In this document: positions 54,501-64,000 of the stretch, in pieces | How positions within the stretch are numbered: the first letter of the stretch is position 1 | How the letters are laid out: every line of letters begins with the position of its first letter | Assembly (NCBI GenBank): GCA_035041965.1 | Contig: JAPYMA010000509.1 | Span: forward strand, 1 to 64,000 | Direction: 5' to 3' | Length of the DNA stretch: 64,000 nucleotides | DNA from: Anisakis pegreffii | Lineage: Eukaryota; Nematoda; Chromadorea; Rhabditida; Anisakidae | Program-made: the position numbers and the translations under genes | The notes under the pieces: generated by a model | Seen by the model: the letters and a program-made list of their open reading frames with translations, nothing else | The model's database searches: none | What the model was told of the DNA's origin: nothing

Positions 54501-57500
54501 CATCAGTAACAGAGAGAAGCATTGGTAACCGAATTAAATTTGGGTTCGTTTGGAATCCGAACGAATGCCGTTTTTATGTGATTCTGAAATTCGTTATTTC
54601 GATCAAAATTCAAATTATTCTATTGCAATCCGACTGAATCCGTTTTTGACTCTCTGTAATTCGGGTATTCCGATCGAATTTCAAAATTATTCGATTGGAA
54701 TTCGATTGAGTATATCCGAAAACTTTTGAACTTCGATGATTGCTGTAACTCCGAAAAAAAAATAGGCAAGCAGAGAATTCAATCGAATGAACTTCGGTCA
54801 ATTACTATCGTACTAGTGATGAGGCATTAGAATGCTGCCTGGTTGTGATGAAATGAAAACCTGAATAGTCTCGGAAAGTGTTGTTGCTGATTGTTTTGAA
54901 TATGGTTGCAAACAATATTTCCAAATAATATCTCTCTATTCGCAGCAAACTGCTATGTTCTTTTCGAGTGTCTGTTTTTCGAGTTTTTGCCGTCAGAACA
55001 TAATTGATAATTTAATCCGTATGACATAATAGATTGTTTGTTGTATGCAAGGTGACTGCTGATAATCATGAAAGCGATTCACTGCAATAAATCACTCTCT
55101 CAATCGATTCCATCAATTCATTTGTTTTAAACTTTAATTTCGAACAATCTCGTTTATTGAATTGCATCAGTGCAATGTTATTATTGTTGTGATATCACCA
55201 TAATGGAACAGCGAATTCATCGATCGCGTCATTTTTTCTCACTATCGTCGCATCACCTCCACTATAAATTTCTATCAAATTGCAATTGTTTTTTTTTTTC
55301 GTTTCGTGAAGCGAATCACAATTCTGATTCAACCCTTTTTTTGTTCGGATGGATCGTATGCTGGTGAATGTTGACACTCCAGCGATTAAAAATATCAGTC
55401 TAACGATTAAAAGCTATTTTCGCTTTTTTCAGGCTTGTGAAATGTACGAGATTGTCAAATCTGAGAGAGATTCAGCGCAGCAATCACTTCATGAAGCGCG
55501 GAAGAATTTCTCTGAATTCCAAGCGGATTTTCAGAAAGAAGTAAAAAGTGATTTCGATAAGAAGGTACGTTGGCAAATCTGTAAAAAAGTGTTTTGCATA
55601 GTTCTATTCGGTCTAATTCACTCTCGAAATGAATTGTCGGCTGTTCGACAAGCTTTTGAAGAGATCAGTGACAACTAAGTACTGATAATGATCAGTGAAC
55701 ATATTGTAGTCTTATACCGTTTCGAAGATTCTTCCAAATAAGATTTTATGACTGAATGGAAATTTCCTAGCAGCATTTGTATTGCTATTCCAACGATTGA
55801 GACGTTCGAATTTTCAGGCGTGTGAGTTGGAAGCATCAGCAGTCGCGAAAGATCGTCAACTACAGAGCGCTATAGAAGAGAAGAGTGATTTGGAGAAGCA
55901 GATTGAGAAATTCCGTAACGAACGTGAAGAGTTACGACAAGAGAACTCTGAACTCATTGACGAGCTGAAAAAAGTTCAGCAGAGCATTACACAATCCGAA
56001 AAGACACGAAAAAGTCTGGAGGTTGATCGCAATACCTTTAAGGTAAACTATCGCTCGCTAGCACTCTTTCAAGTCAACGTAACCTTCTCCATCGTTGATC
56101 ACGGTCAACTTTTTCAAGCATTTTACCGTTGATTTATTCAAGCGTTACAATGCATTTCATTTTGGTTCCATGTTTAAGAATAACTCCAAAAATTTCTTCA
56201 GAATTTTTTTGACGAGTTGATGAAAATTTTCTTCAAAGGAAACCTTCGTGAAAACTTACTATCCCGTTCATGTGGTTAGAATGAGCGATTATTCATTAAA
56301 CCTACAGCTTCGATGAGCTTTGATGACATCGGAGGTATTGTATTCATAACTTGAGAAGGATTCTGGGATGGACTGAATAATTTAAGGAGCGAAACGAGCT
56401 TCTTGAGCAGCGTCTCGATCAATTGAAGGTGAAGCAATTGAATGTGGAAAATATCGAGCGACGATTCGAGTTGAATGAACAACTTTTAACTGAAAAACAG
56501 AATCGTTTGAATGAATTAAACGCTGAACAACGACAGATCACACAACAAGTTAGTGATATATGCTTTTGAACGTCTACGAGACCGTTATCATAGCGGAAAA
56601 TTGGCCATTTTTAGAACTGGTCTTATTGTTTTGACGATTCATGAAGTTCAGCTGGTTTTATATTGTTCAAAAACTTTATTAGTGTCGATATTAAGTCGCC
56701 TCTTTTTGCGATTTTACACTGAGGCATTCTTTACTTAGAAACTTCTTGGAGTTTTACGGGACCATTGCGGTAAATTAATTGTACGGTGTTCAGTTATACA
56801 AAGTGCTTACCATCAAGTATTTAAGTTGATTGATTTACTGACACCACTAGCATCAATATGCTTCAAGGTCGAACGAAACGTTATTTTTCAGCAAATTTAC
56901 TTAAAATCGAAAACATTTCTTCTTTTATCATTGGTTATTGAGCAAAGAATGCAACATAGTACAAAATTTGCATTGACATTCTGAACAAGCCATTTACAAT
57001 GGTTTGTTTCAGTGGAAGCAATCCGATAACTATAACACGATAGAGACTGTAACAGCACAAGATTGAAATTCAGTCGAATGCGTTCAGTTTGGTGAAAGTG
57101 CTTTTGCATTAAGCATTTCAGATTATAATAGTACGAAGAGCATTCTTTTTTTAAAATCCAAACGGACACAGTACTTTTACGTTACAATGAAACAGCACCA
57201 TTTAATCGCAACTACTTCAAAATATCAAAATCGTGTAAAGAAAGCATAAATATGATCACATAAGGTTCAGGTAACATAAAATCGTAGTAGTATGAAGTTT
57301 ACGATAACACTGTTTGAGTAAAGATTGCTTTCCTTCAATAAAGCTAGCATTTTAGTAGATTTTGGACGCAACCGTTTCATCTCAGTCAGAGGCGTTTCTT
57401 CATAGGAAGTTCATGCAGCTTCCATTGATCAATTCATCCAGCTTGCAAGCTCATAATCAGAATGAATTGATAATGTTCCAGTTGGACGTGGAAGTGAAGA

Positions 57501-60500
57501 AAGTGGAACGGCTGAATGAAGAGTTGATCAGTGTGAAATCACGTTACGGTGATTTGATCTCACGATTACGTTCTCTGTGTTCATCGATTCAGCTGAACGG
57601 TGGTCAGTGTGAAGTGCCTTCGAAAGATGAGGATATGGTCTTGGTTATTGACGACTTAATTCTGAAGACACTCACAACCGCCAAACGAGAAGCGGACACT
57701 CTACGCATTCAACAACACGCACAAATAGCAGAACTCACTGACCTACGCAACGATATCGAAAAACTGAGGTTATTTTTAACACCTCTCATGATTATCTGCA
57801 TGTGCAGCAGCAGCTAGAAGGAGTGAGCAAGGTTTTACAGATTTACGGATGAATTCCGAGCGAGATTCAGTTGATTTGCGACCGAATTCTCGGTTTTGAT
57901 GATGTTTCAAAGTCATCGAAATTCACAATTGTGAAAAATAATTCTGTTGGATTACGAACGAACCAGTTTTTCTTTCGATTATCAGTATGAAGTGGTCTAG
58001 CTGATAAATTCTCGCTAGCAAAATATTTGAGATTATGATCGATAAATGTTGACTTTGAGACTTCAGGGTTTCTTACCATTATTCTTGAGTTCCCTGCAGA
58101 TTGGATGGATGCTTTACAACAGCAAACGTAACTGCGCGTATTGCATTATGAATTTTGTTAGTGTAAATAAGCCAAGCAACGTGTACGAATAATAAAGATG
58201 GCGTTTTATTGCACTTTTATGTAGTGAAAACACATTGTTACAAATAACATCCTTTCTCACACCTACATACAGTTCTACAGCAACTCATTAATTCACATTA
58301 TACATATGGTTATTTGAATAAAATGGGATTATACATATTGGAATTATACACACATTTTGCATATTGTTACTGAAATGGAATCAATGGATAATTTATACAT
58401 TTATGTGCAAATCAAAATATCTATTGAGGAAGTTAGCCGAATGTAAATGTAAATATAAATGTAAATTTTCATTGATCATTCGTAAGTTCATCATTAATTT
58501 CATGCACTAAGTCAAGTTCATCTTATCTAATTTATCGTTTGCAGAAAATCCGAAGGGCATATTTCGAGTGAAGTTGACGATCGACTTCGCGAGCTTTCCA
58601 TCGAAAATAGGAATGTTAAAGAACAGGTTGAAGTTGTTTACTTGAAGACATTGTCTGTTCAGTTAAGAGACGTCTTGAATCGTTGTTGTCTCGAATGAGA
58701 TGCCTTGAAATCAAGACAAATAAAACAAATTGAATGGAATCGCTTTGTTCAAAGTCAATGCGGAAGTCATTTAAGGTGTTCCTTTTGCAAGAGCGAATTC
58801 GTGAGATACAATTAGACAATTCATCGAAAACGGCCGAAGTTTTGTCTTTGAAACGGGAAATCGAAGAAACGCAACGTGGAATGGTGAGTATTTTGTAACA
58901 TATTTATGTGATTGTATCGCTCTTCTCCATCGGTTATCCGCAGAGAGCAGGAAAATCGAAATCCCAGCATTGAAGTGCATGGAATCGGGCCTTCGACCTT
59001 ACGGCAAGAGGATCATTTCTGATCAGCACATGTGCAAGACATCTATCTCATTCCATTCGCAAAATACTTAAGGAAGCTTTTGCTGTGGATGTATCTGATC
59101 ATGGAGTTTCTCAATTTAAAGCTCGCATACCCTAAGCATCGGCCTGAAGTAGAAATGAATCATAAAATTCATCAGTTTTCAAATAAAATAAGAAATTTGT
59201 CATAATTTTCCACTTTTCTTCAAAACTGAAATGTATTTAAGAAATTCTTTAGCGTTGAAGTAGTAGTCTAGTGCCTAAAGGCTTTAGATAGGCCGCCTGT
59301 GTTGAACAAAGCGATTATTATTATGCGCGGATTTGATTTAATGAGAGTTGAGGAGTGAGTATTAATGGCTATTGGGTGCTATTAAAGAGGATCAGTTGGT
59401 CGGATGTTGTGATGTAATGAACAGACAATCGTCGATTGACCCCATAAGCGCTTTGCTTTAATGTTGCTATCAGCTGAGCGCCACTCATCTGCTCTTAAAC
59501 TTCACTCTTCGTAATCTTCATAAGATATTTGCTTTCTCGGACTGACCGTTGAATCGGTGATGAACTCGGTTCAGAAATGAGCATTTCCTAATAGAATTTG
59601 CGAACGATGGGCTTATGGTTTCATGAAAGTGAACGTCCGTGCTCATTGTCAGCAGAATTTGTCTCGAGTTGACAAGAATGCTGAGTTCGGGAGTGTTTTC
59701 TCAAATCCTTTATTCTTCGCCTAATATTCTCATATTTCAGACGTCTAATAGTAAATTGCATACTGAATTGGCCAAGCTTCAAGTGTCACTGAAGAATCTT
59801 CAACTGCAGGTGAAACTTTGTCATGTGATGTTAGATGAGTTCATTAATTAGGACTAGAAGATCAGATTCCATAGTAACCCTCAAATTTCATCTTATTCTG
59901 CTTGTCTCGTTGTTAGACGATCAGATATTTCTCAATTGACCAGAATTTTAAAATTTTCAGGAGGAGTTATTGCGACGAGATAACAGTGAATTGCAAAAAC
60001 AATTGGAAATATGCGAAAATCAGAAGTTAGCTGTAAAGTCGGATTTGGTAAGTGAAAAATGCGATGCGTAAATGTGATCGTTTTTATTTGAAATGTTAAT
60101 ATTGGCATTGTAAATAACGAAGAGCATCTGCTCTGAAAGGACTCCGGGTATTTTAAGGTTCTTTCAGCAATTTGAGATTTCACGTTCATATTTTTGGGAT
60201 TTCAGGATACGATACAGTCAGTGCACAGCGCGTTATTGACTGATCATGACCGACTGCAAACATTGCATGATATGCTGACTTCAGACTACGACCGTGCCAA
60301 ATACGACAACTCACAACTCAAGCTGAGACTCAAAAATCATAAGGTTCGCGAATCATTGCTCGTTGATCACTTGATTCGAATCCATCTACATTGCAGAGTA
60401 CCACCGAGGAAGTGACCATGCTAAGATGCGAGAATGATCGTGAGAAACGACATGGCGAGGAACTGAAGGCGGTGATTGCTGATGAGAAGGATCGTTTCGA

Positions 60501-62423
60501 GATCGCAACTCGCACACTTCAGAACGATATCACTTCACTTCGAATCGACTGCGATCATATGAGGTTCTCACCTTTTGATATCATTATCACACCTCTACTG
60601 ATTCTATCAAGCTAAATTCGAAATAAAATTGATAAGAACAACGTGGATGCATTCCACAAGTTTCAGATGATAAGTCTATCCAGCAAACGATACCACAAAT
60701 GTGAATTAAAATTGCACAGTTGAATCAGTTAATTTCAATCAGAATACTCACTGAAATGTCACACAAGCGAACTGTCATCATCTCTATTAGTGATTTCAGG
60801 CAAGATAATACAAATCTTCGACGCAAGAACGAGGCACAAGCCGACGACTTGCGACGACTGCACATTAGCGATCAGTCGAGTCGTACGGCAGTCGCTCGTC
60901 TCAGCGCAAATATCGAACAACTCAACAAATCGCTGCAAGCAAGAGATCTGCAGATCGCCAAGTTGCAAAACAAAATTGATGTGAGTTCTTACTGGCTTAT
61001 TTGCCATCACCTTTCAGTTGACTGTGAGTCGAAATGACTTCTATTTACTGGCTTCTTCATTATTTGAACAGTAAATGATTTTTTTGTGTTTTTCATCAAT
61101 ACTGTAACAGTTGCGGTTGTGATCGGTTACACTGAATATAACTTCAACAAATTAACTCATATATTCAGTTGCTCAAATAATCAGCTTGCCGCAGTGTCTT
61201 AGTGTATGAAATGTTAGATACCAATTCCCCTCAATCCTTGTACAAGTACTACATTCTGGGTAGATCTATCATATTCGATAATTCAAACCAAAACATCTTC
61301 CAGATGTTGAATCACTTGAATCGGACATTAGAGGAGGAGAACAAAATGCTCGTGAGGCAAATGGATCATTTGCTGGCGCAGAACAAGGACTTGCTGGCGA
61401 AGGCATTGAACGATAAGGACAATTACCATGCTGAGCAAAAAGAGTTTCAGGTGAATAGAAGCTAATGCAGTTCGGTGATCATTCGCATTGTTGCTGTTCA
61501 TTGAAGTTGAGGAAAATTTATGTTATTGGATTGAATTTCAGGAAAAATTAGCCGCTCTACGACGGCATAAAGAAAAACTCGAAGAGAAGATCATGGAACA
61601 GTATCGCATGATGGACAACAGTAAGAAGTGTACAAAAGAGAAGCAAACACTCGTGAAACGAGCTGCAAAGGCGCTTATATCGAAGGTGATTTCGTGACAT
61701 TCTGATTTATACGTTTCGTTATTTCATAACGGAATAACATTTCGGTTATTCCATACGTACACCATCGCAATTCATGTGAAAATTCAGTGCTCTACTATAA
61801 ATAGTGTTTAGTCGACAATTCAGACGATAGCGATTAATATAGGATTAATCAGATATATTCGGTCAGCAACATGATATTTAACATCTAAAAGTTATTTATT
61901 TCAGTCTCCGAAAAAGGTGAACAATAACAATAATTCAACAATAAACGATAAGCAATGCCCTAATTGCGAATCGACCGCTGAAGACAGCAGTATCTATTCA
62001 ACCGATGCCGAGCATCTTCAGTCCCTTCATCAATCTAACGATCGTGCTTACCATCATCAGATTCCTTCATCTCCTCTATCTGCCACAATTCATCAACACC
62101 ATCCCACCGCGAATTCAAGCGATGGTCAGTACAACAAATCATCTAGTTCCCTTCCTTACCAACACAATAGCCATAGCAATAGACCGTTACTTGTAAACAC
62201 TCAACCAAGCGCTACAGTGCCATTCCCGAGAAATAGCTCTGTTCGAATGTCGGCTGTTGAGAAGCGTTCAAGCTCATTCCCGGTTCGTTTCGCATCGTTT
62301 CGATCACGTCCTCGTTCGACGAGCACCTCGAATGCGCACAAAACCAGCAACGTTAATACCGGATATCCGCTTGAACGGCAACCGAGTACATACGATAATC
62401 TTAACAATCGCATCAATCCATGA
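36563..62423 (+). CDS. grdn-1: Girdin/CCDC88-family HOOK-domain coiled-coil scaffold (GRDN-1 homologue), 27 exons
   Basis: Family role: links microtubules and actin to membranes and centrosomes; C. elegans GRDN-1 acts in cilium and dendrite morphogenesis. Exons: 36563-36624, 36853-36981, 37567-37684, 39176-39245, 46953-47095, 47566-47718, 48233-48320, 48502-48595, 50486-50639, 50897-50983, 51803-51961, 53826-54064, 54225-54372, 55433-55564, 55818-56042, 56387-56548, 57386-57768, 58545-58626, 58776-58883, 59741-59809, 59961-60047, 60206-60343, 60397-60563, 60800-60980, 61304-61450, 61542-61685, 61905-62423. All phases agree: 4,188 nt, 1,395 residues. Exon 17 may start at 57,359 (+9 residues). 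TAG directly precedes the ATG, fixing the start. The HOOK domain (about 1-225) shows [16 protein letters not shown] and [13 protein letters not shown] coiled coil spans about 230-1,215 ([52 protein letters not shown]). The last 170 residues are Ser/Asn/His-rich with no evident Gα-binding motif. Human girdin is longer (about 1,870). Intron 4 is 7.7 kb. Exons 13, 16 and 19 use TTTAAG acceptors. Confidence 0.88.
40967..41060. repeat. Two tandem copies of a 47-bp AT-rich sequence
   Basis: ACGTTWATATTATTATAATATC starts at 40,967 and again at 41,014, each followed by a related CTAAAATAACATTGA-like stretch. It lies in the 7.7-kb intron 4 of the girdin homologue. It is a local duplication with no evident function. 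Confidence 0.75.
43945..44322 (+). CDS. Possible small secreted protein nested in intron 4 (doubtful)
   Basis: An ATG-initiated frame of 125 codons begins with [20 protein letters not shown], followed by SGQ: a textbook-looking signal peptide with a plausible cleavage site. The mature part has four cysteines near its end ([15 protein letters not shown]) and no recognised domain. The leucine run is encoded by a TTA microsatellite, so the resemblance may be fortuitous. No splice sites or family support it, and the length is near what chance allows here. Confidence 0.15.
   Translation: MDVLLLSLLLLLLLLIAAVTSGQHDPLAALYLSLSGYIPLIIQLNHHSLSLLLMYLRLGVPFPSEFHISIRAVIPRSIQIARPSTHDERTLFCHKMRACDSYRCNCLKYYYHILLPTLFSVICNK
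47268..47393. repeat. Two tandem copies of a 61-bp sequence
   Basis: TTGAAATTCTCTCAGCTCAA at 47,268 begins a unit repeated from 47,329 with a few substitutions, ending in TTATGAGTAATTTTCACTTG in both. It lies in intron 5 of the girdin homologue, upstream of exon 6, and represents a recent local duplication. Confidence 0.9.
47868..47985. repeat. Dispersed duplicate, copy 1 (partner at 49,679-49,797)
   Basis: About 118 bp starting CAATTCGTCTTTTATCACTA recurs at 49,679-49,797 in the same orientation with scattered substitutions, including the shared core GAAAGCTGAGTTGCTTTTGA. Copy 1 is in intron 6 and copy 2 in intron 8 of the girdin homologue. Exons 7 and 8 lie between them, so recombination between the copies would remove those exons. 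Confidence 0.85.
49679..49797. repeat. Dispersed duplicate, copy 2 (partner at 47,868-47,985)
   Basis: This is the direct-orientation partner of the intron 6 copy, in intron 8 of the girdin homologue. The edges of the match are sharp. It is not recognised as a known repeat family. Confidence 0.85.
53457..53642 (+). CDS. Candidate alternative exon of the girdin homologue encoding a transmembrane segment
   Basis: In intron 11, TCTTCTTATCGGCTGCTAG ends at 53,456 and looks like a cis- or SL trans-splice acceptor. ATG follows 6 nt later at 53,463. The frame stays open to GTGAGGAG, followed by GTAATC, a reasonable donor at 53,643. The segment is 186 nt, phase 0 at both ends, so it can join exon 12 (also phase 0) as an alternative first exon, or sit between exons 11 and 12 as a symmetric cassette. 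It encodes about 24 uninterrupted hydrophobic residues ([20 protein letters not shown] and following) and then a basic KSKFR, the pattern of a signal anchor. Its base use resembles coding sequence more than the flanking intron does. I know of no transmembrane girdin isoform, so this is an inference. Chance, or an exon of another gene, remains possible. Confidence 0.4.
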
Positions 62424-64000
62424 ACAATAGTTAGTTAGTTCGCAGTGAGCATTCCGGTGAAACGAAACACCCTCTCTTGTAATTCTTCAGTGGACGATTC
62501 AATCCCTTACTAGTGCCACATTTGTGCAAAGAATGTTTCCGATCAGCACCGAGTCTGAACTCATTATATCATGGCTAAGAAATGTTCTCATTTATCCTGT
62601 AGTGTTCTCGACTCAGTGTCATACTGCAAGAGAGCGTTTCAAGTCCTTATTTCGTTTCAACAATCTATACCTCTTTCTAGTCGTAATTTCCAGTTAATTT
62701 TCAACAAGCTAGCGACGATTGAATTTCTGAGAGATTTCGTTCTATATATGTCAAACAGGGTTTGTACGTAACGTAACCTTTCGAGGTGCTTATTTGTTGA
62801 ATATTCGTTTATTTTGTGATACAGTCTGTTGAGCTTGCAGTTTCTATTATTATATATCTTCAACTTGATCTTCAACCACACGAAAAAAAGACACACTGTG
62901 TTCGTTGACTGTGAATGATTGTTGGTGTTCACTTCCATGTTCATGTTATAATCAAATTCTGGAATGTTCATTAATAATATCATTTTGTTTGTTTGTTCGC
63001 CGCCGTAACGACGATATTCTTTACTTTCATTTGCAAAGACTATAGCATTCAAGCAAATCTGATGCCATCTGATGTTTTCAGCTATACGTTCAAATTTTAC
63101 CAAAGTCTAATTTGCCCAATCCACACAATCCGCGGCCGTAGTCTCTGCTGTTAGAGACGTTACTTGTTATGGTCCACTCAGTTCTTCCATACTCGGAACT
63201 GTCTTCTTTCACTGAGCAGAAGGCTTTCGCTTTCGATTCGTGTAACGAAGATGAATCTGAGGGTAGAGCAGACAAAAGCTGCAAATGAATTGAACATATG
63301 TAATAGTGTTTTTGCCTCTCATTTAAGGTTTTATGCTTTGTAAAGTGTTAGTATAGCTGAAAGATGACAAGGAACGAATTGCTTTGGTCTTTATTATGTT
63401 CAACGATCGTGTGTTTATGTGATATTTGGTTCAGTTACAGCAAGTGCCAAATTACATAAATCTGTCAACTGTGCTGTCTTGTCGTGGTGTCCTCTTAATG
63501 CCGTTTTGTCATGTGGTCCCGTACGAATATTCTAATATTGAATTGTTTTTGACAAAAGTGCATGATGCGAATAATTGTTTTGTATGCATGATAACTCTAC
63601 AATATAGCAACTTCATTTCATCGTCTTATACAACACATACACGTGATCAAATAAACACACTTAGATATATTTGCATGCTTAAGAGATGTTCTCGTAGCAT
63701 GCAATATAATTGCGTGTTCCGTATGAATTTCAGATGCATTCACACCTTTCATGAGCAAATGTGAAGATATTTTCCCACAGATAACGAATTTATTCTACGA
63801 GAACCAAAAATCGCTTCATTTTCAATAGCTAATATAACGGAAAAGAAGGCATAGCTTGTTTGTACAGTTTACAGAAACTGAATGATCAACCGAGTAGGGA
63901 GATGTATCAAGCATGTTCGTAAAATCGAGACGAGTGATTCTTAATGCAGTCGTATTGAGTCAACTTATTCATTAATATGGATGCTCATAGAATATTTTTT
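62424..64000. other. Downstream region of the girdin homologue
   Basis: It should contain the 3' UTR of the girdin homologue. An AATAAA occurs near 63,650, but I cannot tell whether it is used. Apart from the doubtful minus-strand exon listed separately, no gene, RNA or repeat is seen up to the window end. Confidence 0.4.
63101..63278 (-). CDS. Possible internal exon of an unidentified minus-strand gene
   Basis: On the minus strand, TTCATTTGCAG (a good acceptor) ends at 63,279 and is followed by 178 nt of open frame. GTAAAA then serves as a donor after 63,101. The 59 codons read as a polar sequence, including SNVSNSRDYGRGLCGLGKLD, with no family I recognise. No partner exon could be joined on either side within the window. 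It could be part of a gene entering from the right, or a chance arrangement inside the girdin 3' region. Confidence 0.2.

Noticed and set aside
58970..59045. Possible minus-strand tRNA (GGCCCGATTCC-like B box)
   Set aside because: The anticodon and acceptor stems cannot be formed and no A box is present; at most a tRNA-derived fragment in girdin intron 19.

Overview
The window is eukaryotic and most likely nematode. It is AT-rich, carries no bacterial-style gene packing, and its two recognisable genes are split into many short exons. Most introns end in the TTTCAG-type acceptor typical of nematodes and begin with GTATGT, GTGAGT or GTTAGT-like donors. Species cannot be told from the sequence. 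I reconstructed both gene models by hand from splice sites, reading phase and remembered family similarity; no alignment or RNA data were available.

Positions 1 to about 14,480 are repeat-dominated and hold no gene I can support. A 52-bp near-perfect inverted repeat (1-52 and 11,937-11,988) brackets 12 kb. Inside lie a 1.1-kb fold-back transposon with a TAA target duplication (1,438-2,549), a tRNA-like Pol III-type unit inside that element, a G-quadruplex-capable tract (4,454-4,479), and a head-to-tail array of a 430-bp satellite (about 4,950-9,597). The later ten satellite copies look identical, and each unit can fold into two adjacent hairpins.

Positions 14,484-24,281 (+) encode a complete 16-exon, 733-residue homologue of the U1 snRNP-associated splicing factor PRP39, built of HAT repeats. 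It has an unusual RS/RD-rich N-terminus and a P/Q/Y-rich tail. A gene-poor spacer of about 12 kb follows (24,282-36,562).

Positions 36,563-62,423 (+) encode a 27-exon homologue of girdin/CCDC88 (C. elegans GRDN-1), about 1,395 residues: an N-terminal HOOK domain split over small scattered exons, a coiled coil of about 1,000 residues, and a short low-complexity tail. The most interesting signal is an extra phase-0 exon candidate in its intron 11 (53,457-53,642). It encodes a strong transmembrane segment and could join in frame to the downstream coiled coil, giving either a membrane-anchored short isoform or a cassette insertion. The last 1.6 kb hold a possible minus-strand exon and otherwise nothing clear.

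The two genes have unrelated jobs (pre-mRNA splicing; cytoskeletal, ciliary and dendritic scaffolding) and nothing suggests joint regulation.
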